From Lawsonibacter celer (GTDB taxonomy: Bacteria > Bacillota > Clostridia > Oscillospirales > Oscillospiraceae): a stretch of 64,000 nt of DNA. This document shows, piece by piece, positions 56,258 through 63,409 of this stretch (positions are counted from its first letter, which is position 1; each line of letters begins with the position of its first letter). The stretch covers positions 248,001 to 312,000 of the forward strand of contig NZ_JACOEA010000001.1 in NCBI RefSeq assembly GCF_014281125.1. Reading direction: 5' to 3'. The notes beneath the pieces were generated by a model. The model did not search any database. It saw only the letters and a program-made list of their open reading frames with translations, and was not told where the DNA came from. A program made the position numbers and the translations under genes.

Positions 56258-57124
56258 ATGAGACAAATGCAGGACGCTGGAATTGCCATTGTTGCGGATT
56301 CGGCCAGTGATATTCCCCAGGAGCTGGTGGAGCGGCACAGGATTGCCGTACTGCCCTTGAAGGTTGTCTATGGCGACCGCGCTTATGTGGATGGGGTGGA
56401 AATTTCTCCCCAGGAGGTTTACAGCCGCTTTCCAAAGGAGATTCCAACCACCTCAGCGCCCAACGTGCAGGAGGCTCTGGATTTGCTTCGCCGCCTTCAG
56501 AGGCAAGGGGTGCGCAGGGTGATCGGTGTGTGCGTTTCCAGCCACATCAGTGCCTCTTACAGCGCCCTGAGCACTGCTCTGGCCGAGTGCCGGGACCTGG
56601 AGGGCTATGTTCTGGACAGCAAAGGCATATCGCTCAGCTCTGGCCTGTGCGCCCTGTGGGCGGCGGAGAAACTGGAGAGCGGCGTGCCTTATGAGGAGGT
56701 CGTGGCCGGTCTGGCAGGGAAGGCAGCTCACGCTTCGCCGTATTTTTACATGGACAGTATGGAGTATCTGGTAAAAGGCGGGCGCATTAGTGCAGCGGCC
56801 GGCATGGTGGGTTCCCTGCTGGGGATCAAGCCGATCATTACCTGCAGCTCGGAGGGGACCTATGTAGTAGCCGCCAAGCCCAGAGGGACCCGAAAAAGCC
56901 TGGAGAAGCTGCTGGAATTGGTTGTGGAGCGCGCGGGAAGCGGTCCGGCCTGGTTGGCGCTGGAGAGCGGCGCCGGCGACCCGGAACAGCTGGCCTGGAT
57001 GCGCAGAGAGCTGCACAGCCGTCTGCCCAAGGCTACGCTGCTCATTGAAAAGCAGATCACAGCGACCATGGCGGTCCATACGGGACCCGGATTGATCGGC
57101 GTGTCCGTGCTCAACGAGTTGTAA
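56258..57124 (+). CDS. DegV family fatty-acid-binding protein
   Basis: The 288-residue protein of the DegV/FakB type presents a bound fatty acid to a FakA-type kinase for phospholipid synthesis. Family marks are IAIVADSASDIPQELVERH, the pocket segment PTTSAPNVQEA, VSSHISASYSALSTAL, and MEYLVKGGRISAAAGMVGSLLGIKPI. The ATG at 56258 with AGAAAGGA upstream gives the right start; the frame to 56180 overlaps the promoter. Single gene. plsY and gpsA further right also serve phospholipid synthesis. Confidence 0.93.
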   Translation: MRQMQDAGIAIVADSASDIPQELVERHRIAVLPLKVVYGDRAYVDGVEISPQEVYSRFPKEIPTTSAPNVQEALDLLRRLQRQGVRRVIGVCVSSHISASYSALSTALAECRDLEGYVLDSKGISLSSGLCALWAAEKLESGVPYEEVVAGLAGKAAHASPYFYMDSMEYLVKGGRISAAAGMVGSLLGIKPIITCSSEGTYVVAAKPRGTRKSLEKLLELVVERAGSGPAWLALESGAGDPEQLAWMRRELHSRLPKATLLIEKQITATMAVHTGPGLIGVSVLNEL

Positions 57125-57135
57125 GCGGTGCGCAG

Positions 57136-57170
57136 GCCGCCGGCCAAAATCGTGGCCGGCAGCTTTTTTG
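57136..57170 (+). terminator. Terminator after the DegV gene
   Basis: A 7-bp stem GCCGGCC/GGCCGGC (57139-57145 with 57154-57160) is followed by AGC and a T6 run. Confidence 0.85.
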
Positions 57171-57249
57171 CGTGTGAGGCTGGTTTGCATTTTTACAAAA
57201 AATAGGGTAAAATGACAAAAGACTTCGAAACCACCGATGGAGGAATCCC

Positions 57250-58629
57250 ATGAGCATGACGGTAATACAATCGATTGACCGGCACAGCCCGGCAGAGCGC
57301 GCGGGCCTACGGCCCGGCGAGACGCTGACTCATGTGGATGGGCATCCCATTGTGGACGTGCTGGACTATAAATTTTATACCTATGATCCGCGTCTGGAGC
57401 TGACCCTGCGGCAGCCGGATGGGAAGAGCCGCACCGTGCGGGTGAGAAAGCGGGAGGGAGAGAACCTGGGCCTGAACTTTGAGAGCTATCTTATGGATCG
57501 GGCCCGCTCCTGTGCCAACAACTGTATCTTCTGCTTTGTGGACCAGATGCCGCCCGGGATGCGCAAAAGCCTTTATTTTAAGGATGACGACGCCCGGCTC
57601 TCCTTCCTGATGGGAAATTATCTGACCCTGACGAACCTCTCCCAGCGGGAGATTCAGCGGATTATTGACCTGCGGATTTCACCCATCAATATTTCCGTCC
57701 ACACAACAGACCCGGTCCTGCGGGTCGAGATGCTGAAGAACCGGCGGGCGGGGGAGGCCATCGACACCATGCGCCGTTTGGCGCAGAACAAGATCATCAT
57801 GAACTGCCAGATCGTCTCCTGTCCCGGGATCAACGACGGGCCTCAGCTGCACCGGACGCTGACCGATCTGGCGGAGATGGCGCCGGCGGTGAACAGTATT
57901 TCCGTGGTGCCCGTGGGGGTGACCAAGTACCGGGAGGGGCTTTACCCGCTGCGCCCCTATACCAGGGAGGAGGCGGCCGCCCTGCTGGACCAGGTAGAGG
58001 CCTTCGCCCAGCGGCATCTGGAGGAACACGGAACCCGGCTGGTGTGGTGCTCGGACGAATTTTACCTGCTGGCCGGCCGGCCGCTGCCGCCGGAGGACTA
58101 TTTCGAGGAGTTTACCCAGCTGGACAATGGCGTAGGGATGCTCCGCCTGCTGAGCTGTGAGTTTGAACGGGCGCTCAGGCTGGTCGAACCGGAAGACCTG
58201 ATGAGGGCGGGGGCCTTTTCCATGGCCACCGGCGTATCCGCTGCCCCTTTTTTGCAGCAATTGGTTGACATGGCCCGGAAAAAATGCGATAAAATAGAAG
58301 GGTATGTCTATTCCATCCAAAACCGCTTTTTTGGCGAGACCATCACAGTGGCGGGTCTGGTGACTGGCGGCGATCTCATTGCGCAGCTGAGGGGCAGGCC
58401 GCTGGGGGAGCGGCTGCTGATCCCGGCCAATATGCTCCGCTCCGGAGAGCGGGTCTTTCTGGACGACGTCTCCGTGGACGATGTGGAGCGGGAGCTGGGG
58501 GTGCCGGTGACGGCGGTGCCTCAGGACGGCTATGAGCTGCTGGATGCCATGTGCGGCCTGGAGGTCTCGCCGGACCGCCCGTTGCATGCCCCTGGAGAGG
58601 ACACGGAGTACTACCAATATAACCCCTGA
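57250..58629 (+). CDS. DUF512 radical SAM-like protein with PDZ domain
   Basis: The 459-residue protein has an N-terminal PDZ-like domain (about 1-70; SPAERAGLRPGETLTHVDGH), a cysteine motif CANNCIFCFVDQMPPGM (CxxxCxxC, about 88-95) typical of radical SAM clusters, and the DUF512 C-terminal domain (GVTKYREGLYPLRPY, LLIPANMLRSGE). The family is widespread in Clostridia beside der, as here. Its substrate is unknown. GGAGG lies before the ATG. der starts 20 bases after the stop. Confidence 0.92.
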   Translation: MSMTVIQSIDRHSPAERAGLRPGETLTHVDGHPIVDVLDYKFYTYDPRLELTLRQPDGKSRTVRVRKREGENLGLNFESYLMDRARSCANNCIFCFVDQMPPGMRKSLYFKDDDARLSFLMGNYLTLTNLSQREIQRIIDLRISPINISVHTTDPVLRVEMLKNRRAGEAIDTMRRLAQNKIIMNCQIVSCPGINDGPQLHRTLTDLAEMAPAVNSISVVPVGVTKYREGLYPLRPYTREEAAALLDQVEAFAQRHLEEHGTRLVWCSDEFYLLAGRPLPPEDYFEEFTQLDNGVGMLRLLSCEFERALRLVEPEDLMRAGAFSMATGVSAAPFLQQLVDMARKKCDKIEGYVYSIQNRFFGETITVAGLVTGGDLIAQLRGRPLGERLLIPANMLRSGERVFLDDVSVDDVERELGVPVTAVPQDGYELLDAMCGLEVSPDRPLHAPGEDTEYYQYNP

Positions 58630-58649
58630 GAAATGAGAGTGATTGATCA

Positions 58650-59975
58650 ATGAAGCCCTTAGTCGCGATCGTGGGCCGGCCCAATGTGGGCAAGTCCATG
58701 CTGTTCAACAAATTATGCGGCCAGCGGCTGTCCATTGTGGAGGACACCCCAGGCGTGACCCGGGACCGGCTGTATGCCGAGTGTGAGTGGCGCAGCCGGA
58801 CCTTCGACATTGTGGATACCGGCGGCATTGAGCCCTCGGCGGATACGGAGATCCTGGCTTTTATGCGCCAGCAGGCAGAGATCGCCATTCAAAACGCAAC
58901 GGTCATTATTTTCCTGTGTGACATCAAGACCGGCCTGACCGCCTCTGATCAGGAGGTAGCCAATCTGCTGCTCCGCTCGGGCAAGCCTGTGGTCCTGGCG
59001 GTGAACAAGATGGACCAGGTGGGCAGGACCAATCCCGATGTGTATGAGTTTTACAACTTGGGTCTGGGGGACCCGATCCCCGTCTCCGCCGTGCACGGCC
59101 ATGGCACCGGCGATCTGCTGGACGAGTGCTTCCGCTACTTCCCGCCTGAGGAGGAAGAGGAGGAGGACGACGACGTCATCAAGGTGGCGGTGATCGGGAA
59201 GCCCAATGTGGGCAAGTCCTCCCTGGTGAACAGGATCCTGGGGGAGCAGCGGGTTATTGTCTCCAACCTGGCGGGAACCACCCGGGATGCGGTGGACAGC
59301 GATTTCGAAAACCATAAAGGGAAGTATCGCTTCATTGATACCGCCGGCATGCGCAAAAGGTCCAAGGTGGACGACCCTATTGAGAAGTTCTCTGTTCTGC
59401 GGGCCACCATGGCCATTGAGCGGGCCGATGTGTGCCTGATCATGATTGACGCCAACGAGGGGGTCACTGAGCAGGACACCAAGGTGGCCGGCCTGGCCCA
59501 CGAGGCGGGCAAGGCGTGCATCATTGTGGTCAACAAGTGGGACGCGGTGGAGAAGGACGGCAGGACCATGGACAACATGCGTCAGGACATCCGCCGCGAC
59601 CTGTCCTACATGACCTATGCCCCGATCATTTTTATCTCGGCGCTCACCGGTCAGCGTGTGGACCGCCTGTTCGACCTGATTAACTATGTCAACGACCAGG
59701 CGTCCATGCGGATCACCACCGGCATGCTCAACACGGTCCTGGCCGACGCCACCGCGCGGGTGCAGCCCCCCACGGATAAGGGACGCCGTCTGAAGATCTA
59801 TTATATGACCCAGGTTGGGGTTAAACCGCCCCATTTCGTGGTTTTCTGCAACGATGCCAAACTCTTTCACTTTTCCTACCAGCGCTATCTGGAAAACCAG
59901 ATTCGTGCCACCTTCGGGCTGGAGGGGACCCCGGTAAAACTGACGGTCCGGCAGAAGAGCGATAAGGAGGGGTAA
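58650..59975 (+). CDS. der: GTPase Der (EngA)
   Basis: Essential ribosome-assembly GTPase of 441 residues with two G domains in tandem. G1 motifs are GRPNVGKS (about 9-16) and GKPNVGKS (about 183-190); G3 DTGG and DTAG, and G4 NKMD and NKWD are present in both. An acidic linker (EEEEEEDDD) separates them. A C-terminal KH-like domain ends the protein (IRATFGLEGTPVKL). It is part of the row DUF512-der-plsY-gpsA. Confidence 0.97.
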   Translation: MKPLVAIVGRPNVGKSMLFNKLCGQRLSIVEDTPGVTRDRLYAECEWRSRTFDIVDTGGIEPSADTEILAFMRQQAEIAIQNATVIIFLCDIKTGLTASDQEVANLLLRSGKPVVLAVNKMDQVGRTNPDVYEFYNLGLGDPIPVSAVHGHGTGDLLDECFRYFPPEEEEEEDDDVIKVAVIGKPNVGKSSLVNRILGEQRVIVSNLAGTTRDAVDSDFENHKGKYRFIDTAGMRKRSKVDDPIEKFSVLRATMAIERADVCLIMIDANEGVTEQDTKVAGLAHEAGKACIIVVNKWDAVEKDGRTMDNMRQDIRRDLSYMTYAPIIFISALTGQRVDRLFDLINYVNDQASMRITTGMLNTVLADATARVQPPTDKGRRLKIYYMTQVGVKPPHFVVFCNDAKLFHFSYQRYLENQIRATFGLEGTPVKLTVRQKSDKEG

Positions 59976-59979
59976 GCGG

Positions 59980-60651
59980 ATGGATTTGACCCTTTTCTTT
60001 ACCGAGTGGGGGCTGGATTTCTGGCTCCCCGCCCTGATTATGGCGGTAGTGGCCTATTTCTGCGGCTGTTTTAATGGGGCGGTGATTGTCTCCAAATATA
60101 TCCTGCGGGATGACGTGCGCACCCATGGCAGCGGAAATGCGGGGTTGACGAATTTTTTTCGGACCTTCGGAGGACCGCTGACCCTGGTGGTTATCCTGAC
60201 CGATGTATTAAAGGCTGTGGCGGCGGTACTGCTCACGACGGTCGTGTTTCGCAGCTTTTTAATGAATGACCCCATGGTCATTGTGTTGGCGAAATACTGG
60301 GGAGGCGTTTTTTGCCTGCTGGGCCACATGTTTCCTTGCATGTTTGGCTTTCGCGGAGGCAAGGGAATCCTCTCCGGAGGCACTATTGCACTCATGATGG
60401 ATTGGCGCATCGCACTGGTGGTCTGGGGCGGCTTCCTGATTTTGTTTCTCCTGACCCGATACGTCTCCCTGGGCTCTCTGTGGGCCGGGGCCTCCTTTCC
60501 ATTTGCGTCCCTGTTTGTATATCGGAACGCGCTGATCTTTCTTCTGGCGCTTATCTGCGGCGGCCTGGTGGTGTGGAAGCACCGGAGTAATCTGGCCCGC
60601 TTGGTGAAGGGTGAGGAGTCGAAATTTAGTTTCCATCGAAAGACGTCCTGA
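59980..60651 (+). CDS. plsY: Glycerol-3-phosphate acyltransferase PlsY
   Basis: The 223-residue membrane enzyme moves acyl from acyl-phosphate to glycerol-3-phosphate, the first step of phospholipid synthesis. Conserved loops THGSGNAGLTNFFRTFG, GHMFPCMFGFRGGKG and a C-terminal WKHRSNLARL are present, with about five membrane segments. It is slightly longer than average by an extended N-terminus. It starts 4 bases after der. gpsA, which supplies the substrate, is the next gene. Confidence 0.95.
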   Translation: MDLTLFFTEWGLDFWLPALIMAVVAYFCGCFNGAVIVSKYILRDDVRTHGSGNAGLTNFFRTFGGPLTLVVILTDVLKAVAAVLLTTVVFRSFLMNDPMVIVLAKYWGGVFCLLGHMFPCMFGFRGGKGILSGGTIALMMDWRIALVVWGGFLILFLLTRYVSLGSLWAGASFPFASLFVYRNALIFLLALICGGLVVWKHRSNLARLVKGEESKFSFHRKTS

Positions 60652-60666
60652 AAGGAAGTTTTGTAC

Positions 60667-61668
60667 ATGAAAATCTCTGTAATGGGCAGCGGAGGATGGG
60701 GCACGGCGTTGGCGCTGGTCCTGCTGGAAAATGGCCACGACGTAACCCTGTGGTCATACCGGGAGGAGGAGTCCCTGGTTTTGCGGGAGACAGGGGAGAA
60801 CCCCATGCTCAAAGGGGTTCCGCTGCCGGCGGGCCTGCACCTTACGTCCGATCCAGGCTGTGTGAAGGACTGCAAAGTGATTGTACTTGCCACGCCGTCC
60901 TTTGCGGTGCGCACCACGGCGCGGCTGCTCAAGCCTTTGCTGGAGACGGGGGCTGTGGTGGTCTCCGTTTCCAAGGGGATTGAGCGGGATACCTCGATCA
61001 CGCTGACGCAGGCCATCGCGCAGGAGTTGGGGGAGGAACATCCCATTGTAGCCCTCTCCGGGCCCTCTCACGCAGAGGAGGTGGGCCGCCAGGTACCGAC
61101 GGTGGTGGTCTCCGCCTCCAAGAGCAGGGAAGCGGCAGAGCTGGTACAGGATTTGTTTATGAATGAGCGCTTTCGTGTCTATGCCTCGGACGATGTGGTC
61201 GGCGTTGAGCTGGGAGCGGCCCTGAAAAATGTGATCGCCCTCTGTGCAGGGATCTGTGATGGCATGGGGTTTGGCGACAACACCAAGGCGGCGCTGATTA
61301 CCCGTGGCCTGACAGAGATGGCCAGGCTGGGCGTGGCTATGGGAGGCAGAAGGGAGACCTTTGCCGGCCTGACGGGCGTGGGGGATCTGGTAGTTACCTG
61401 TACGTCTATGCACTCCCGCAACCGCCGCTGCGGCATTCTCATTGGCCAGGGCACTCCGCCTGAGCAGGCTGTGCAGGAGATCGGCGCCGTGGTGGAGGGG
61501 TATTACGCCGCGGCAAACGGCAAAGCGCTGGCGGACAAGGCCGGTGTGGAGATGCCTATTACGGATGCGGCCTATGATGTGCTCTACCGCGGCAGAGACC
61601 CGAAGCGAGTTGTGACCGAGCTGATGACCCGCGCCAAAAAGCATGAGCTGGAGGACAGCTGGGTATAA
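60667..61668 (+). CDS. gpsA: Glycerol-3-phosphate dehydrogenase (NAD(P)+)
   Basis: Makes sn-glycerol-3-phosphate from dihydroxyacetone phosphate for lipid synthesis. The 333-residue protein has the Rossmann start MKISVMGSGGWGTALALVLL, LSGPSHAEEV, the catalytic lysine region ELGAALKNVIALCAGI, GDNTKAALITRGL and GVGDLVVTCTS. The ATG at 60667 with AAAGGAAG about 8 bases upstream is preferred over the TTG two codons earlier. Last gene of the der-plsY-gpsA row. Confidence 0.97.
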   Translation: MKISVMGSGGWGTALALVLLENGHDVTLWSYREEESLVLRETGENPMLKGVPLPAGLHLTSDPGCVKDCKVIVLATPSFAVRTTARLLKPLLETGAVVVSVSKGIERDTSITLTQAIAQELGEEHPIVALSGPSHAEEVGRQVPTVVVSASKSREAAELVQDLFMNERFRVYASDDVVGVELGAALKNVIALCAGICDGMGFGDNTKAALITRGLTEMARLGVAMGGRRETFAGLTGVGDLVVTCTSMHSRNRRCGILIGQGTPPEQAVQEIGAVVEGYYAAANGKALADKAGVEMPITDAAYDVLYRGRDPKRVVTELMTRAKKHELEDSWV

Positions 61669-61711
61669 TCAGGCTGCGGCCAGAAAAAAACGAAAAATTT
61701 AGAAAAAAGGC

Positions 61712-61740
61712 TTGCAAGTATGCTCAAATTGTGTTAATAT
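61712..61740 (+). promoter_or_regulatory. Probable tRNA promoter
   Basis: TTGCAA (61712-61717) and TAATAT (61735-61740) are 17 bases apart; an overlapping TATAAT lies at 61738-61743. It is 34 bases upstream of the tRNA. Confidence 0.55.
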
Positions 61741-61744
61741 AATC

Positions 61745-61773
61745 AAGCCGTCTGAAACACGGACGGCTTCTTT
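61745..61773 (+). terminator. Hairpin between gpsA and the tRNA
   Basis: AAGCCGTC/GACGGCTT (61745-61752 with 61762-61769) forms an 8-bp stem followed by CTTTCC. It could end gpsA transcription, but it lies after the tRNA promoter candidate, so it may instead be part of the tRNA precursor leader. Confidence 0.5.
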
Positions 61774-61850
61774 CCGGGTGTGGCGAAGTTTGGTATCGCG
61801 CTTGAATGGGGTTCAAGAGGCCGCTGGTTCGAATCCAGTCACTCGGACCA
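61774..61850 (+). tRNA. tRNA-Pro (anticodon GGG)
   Basis: A full 77-base cloverleaf folds by eye: 7-bp acceptor (61774-61780 with 61840-61846, one G-U), 4-bp D stem GCGA/TCGC, 5-bp anticodon stem CTTGA/TCAAG with loop ATGGGGT giving anticodon GGG, 5-base variable loop and T arm with TTCGAAT. The discriminator is A and CCA is encoded at 61848-61850. It reads CCC/CCU proline codons. Confidence 0.95.
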
Positions 61851-61859
61851 AACAATGAT

Positions 61860-61904
61860 AATCCGAACTACATTATCCAGGTGGGTAATGTAGTTCGGAT
61901 TTGT
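61860..61904 (+). terminator. Terminator-like hairpin after the tRNA
   Basis: A perfect 16-bp stem (61860-61875 with 61886-61901), 10-base loop, is followed by TTGTCATTTC. A second hairpin with AGGGCAA/TTGCCCT (about 61935-61960) is followed by the same TTGTCATTTC. Confidence 0.75.
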
Positions 61905-61981
61905 CATTTCTATTGAAAATGTGATTTAATAGACGAGGGCAATGGATAACTATTTGCCCTTGTCATTTCCTGTAAAATGTG
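61901..61981 (+). repeat. Imperfect direct repeat pair
   Basis: TTGTCATTTC-(N5)-AAAATGTG at 61901-61923 and TTGTCATTTC-(N4)-AAAATGTG at 61960-61981 repeat, each directly after a hairpin. This could be a duplicated tRNA-flanking segment from an integration event. Confidence 0.6.
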
Positions 61982-62050
61982 GTATTCTCATTTTGAAATA
62001 TATACGATCAACTGCCTACACCTACTGGGAAACTATTGGGAGGCGCCGCT

Positions 62051-62308
62051 TTGAAACAATTATCGTTTAAGATACAATGCTATATTTCATTAGTCATTAT
62101 TGCGTGTGCCTTTTTGTTTGAGCAATTATTTAAGATTGGCATTCTCCACAATGTCTGTTGGATACTCGTAGGACTTCTTTTTGCAATTAACCCTGTATGG
62201 CCTCAAGCATGGGACTGGAGAGACCATAAAGAATTGAAAAAAGGTGTCCGAATTGGTGGTATTCTTGTAATTATTATATTTGGTTTTTTTGTTCGTTATG
62301 GAGTTTAG
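62051..62308 (+). CDS. Small low-GC membrane protein
   Basis: The 85-residue protein begins MKQLSFKIQCYISLVIIACA and has three hydrophobic segments (about 8-25, 33-50 and 68-84) with a polar middle (PQAWDWRDHKELKKGV). No family was recognised. The start is a TTG at 62051 with GGGAGG 8 bases upstream; a TTG at 62036 overlaps that site. GC content is far below the neighbours and it lies between a tRNA and decayed gene debris, so it probably came with an inserted element. A strong terminator follows. Confidence 0.65.
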   Translation: MKQLSFKIQCYISLVIIACAFLFEQLFKIGILHNVCWILVGLLFAINPVWPQAWDWRDHKELKKGVRIGGILVIIIFGFFVRYGV

Positions 62309-62331
62309 TTTCCCACTATTTTAAAATATAC

Positions 62332-62368
62332 AAGGCGGGAGCATCGTTGCAGATGTTCCCGCCTTTGT
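62332..62368 (+). terminator. Terminator after the small membrane protein
   Basis: A 9-bp stem AAGGCGGGA/TCCCGCCTT (62332-62340 with 62357-62365) with five further inner pairs and a 6-base loop is followed by TGTT. Confidence 0.8.
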
Positions 62369-62472
62369 TACACCTTGTTCTCTTGTTCGGCCTGTTGCTG
62401 TGCTTTCCACCCGGCAAACTCCCGCTGCTTCTCCTCGCTCTCGAAAAAGGCTTGAATGTCCGGGAGCAGCCT
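62368..62472 (-). pseudogene. C-terminal remnant of an unidentified, probably mobile-element, gene
   Basis: On the minus strand a frame without a start reads LLPDIQAFFESEEKQREFAG then WKAQQQAEQENKV and a stop. Just upstream, in another frame, NSPNFQMLDFFHV appears before a TAG at about 62488. Together they look like the tail of one protein broken by a nonsense codon and a frameshift. The EF..WKAQ style ending recalls C-termini of conjugative-element proteins, but the family is not certain. It lies between tRNA-Pro and folD, in a region of foreign composition. Confidence 0.5.
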
Positions 62473-62557
62473 CTAGATCATGGCGCTAGACATGGAAAAA
62501 ATCGAGCATTTGAAAGTTGGGGCTATTCTGCTTCAGATTCCGTTTGCCGATATCCAA

Positions 62558-63409
62558 TCAGCCGCAGGACTGGGCGGCAGCTTCCGCCACGTGGGCGGCC
62601 AGGACGGAGGTGGTAACCGCGCCTACGCCGCCGGGGACAGGGGTAATGGCGGCGGCGAGCGGCTCCACACAGCCAAACGCTGCATCGCCCACCAGATTGC
62701 CCTGTTCATCCACATTGATGCCCACGTCGATTACCACCTGGCCGGGGGAGACGTGCTCCGCGCCGATCACTCCGGCCTTTCCGGCGGCGGCGATCAGCAC
62801 CTCCGCCTGACGGCAGACGGAGGGCAGATCCGCCGTGCGGGTATGGCATATGGTCACTGTGGCGTTGCGGCCCAGCAGCAGCATGGCTGCAGGCTTGCCG
62901 ATGACCAGGCTGCGGCCTACCACCACCGACCGCTTGCCTTTCAGGTCATAGCCGTAATAGTCTAGAAGCTCCAGACAGGCCTGGGCGGTACAGGGCGGAA
63001 AGCCCTGGCCGCTGCCGGTGAACACTCCGGCCAGGGAGCCGTCGGTGATGCCGTCCACATCCTTGGCAGGGGAGAGGGCCCGGCAAACTGCCGCCTCGTC
63101 CATATGCTTCGGCAGGGGGCGAAACAGCAGACAGCCATGGATGGACTCATCCCGGTTGATTTCCTCAATGACCTCCAGCAGGTCCTCCTGACTGGAGGAG
63201 GCAGTGAGCAGAACCTGCCGGACCGCAATGCCCACCTTTTCGCAGCGCTTGATGGCCCCGCGCTCATAAGAGAGGTCCTCAGGGCGCTCGCCTACCCGGA
63301 CAATGGCCAGCGTGGGCGAGATCCCCTTTGACTTCAGAGACTCCACCTGCACGGCCACGCGCTCAGTGAGCGCCGCGGCCACCGGCGCGCCCTTCCACAG
63401 TTCTGCCAT
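62558..63409 (-). CDS. folD: FolD-type methylene-tetrahydrofolate dehydrogenase lacking the cyclohydrolase lysine
   Basis: The 283-residue protein has the FolD fold: KDVDGIT, SVVVGRSLVIGKPAAMLLL (NADP site), VIDVGINVDEQG and ITPVPGGVGAVTTSVL. Normal FolD has YVxxKxKxC with a lysine essential for cyclohydrolase activity; here the segment is YERGAIKRC, and Ala (about residue 52) replaces that lysine. The usual Gln of VQLPLP is Phe (LLFRPLP). Dehydrogenase activity is expected, cyclohydrolase activity is not. The upstream fchA gene overlaps its ATG by one base (TGATG) and should provide the missing step. Confidence 0.92.
   Translation of the reverse strand: MAELWKGAPVAAALTERVAVQVESLKSKGISPTLAIVRVGERPEDLSYERGAIKRCEKVGIAVRQVLLTASSSQEDLLEVIEEINRDESIHGCLLFRPLPKHMDEAAVCRALSPAKDVDGITDGSLAGVFTGSGQGFPPCTAQACLELLDYYGYDLKGKRSVVVGRSLVIGKPAAMLLLGRNATVTICHTRTADLPSVCRQAEVLIAAAGKAGVIGAEHVSPGQVVIDVGINVDEQGNLVGDAAFGCVEPLAAAITPVPGGVGAVTTSVLAAHVAEAAAQSCG

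Noticed and set aside
62480-62965. 161-codon plus-strand frame starting MALDMEKIEH
   Set aside because: Most of it is antisense to folD, and the short part outside folD has no ribosome binding site. It overlaps the broken minus-strand frame.
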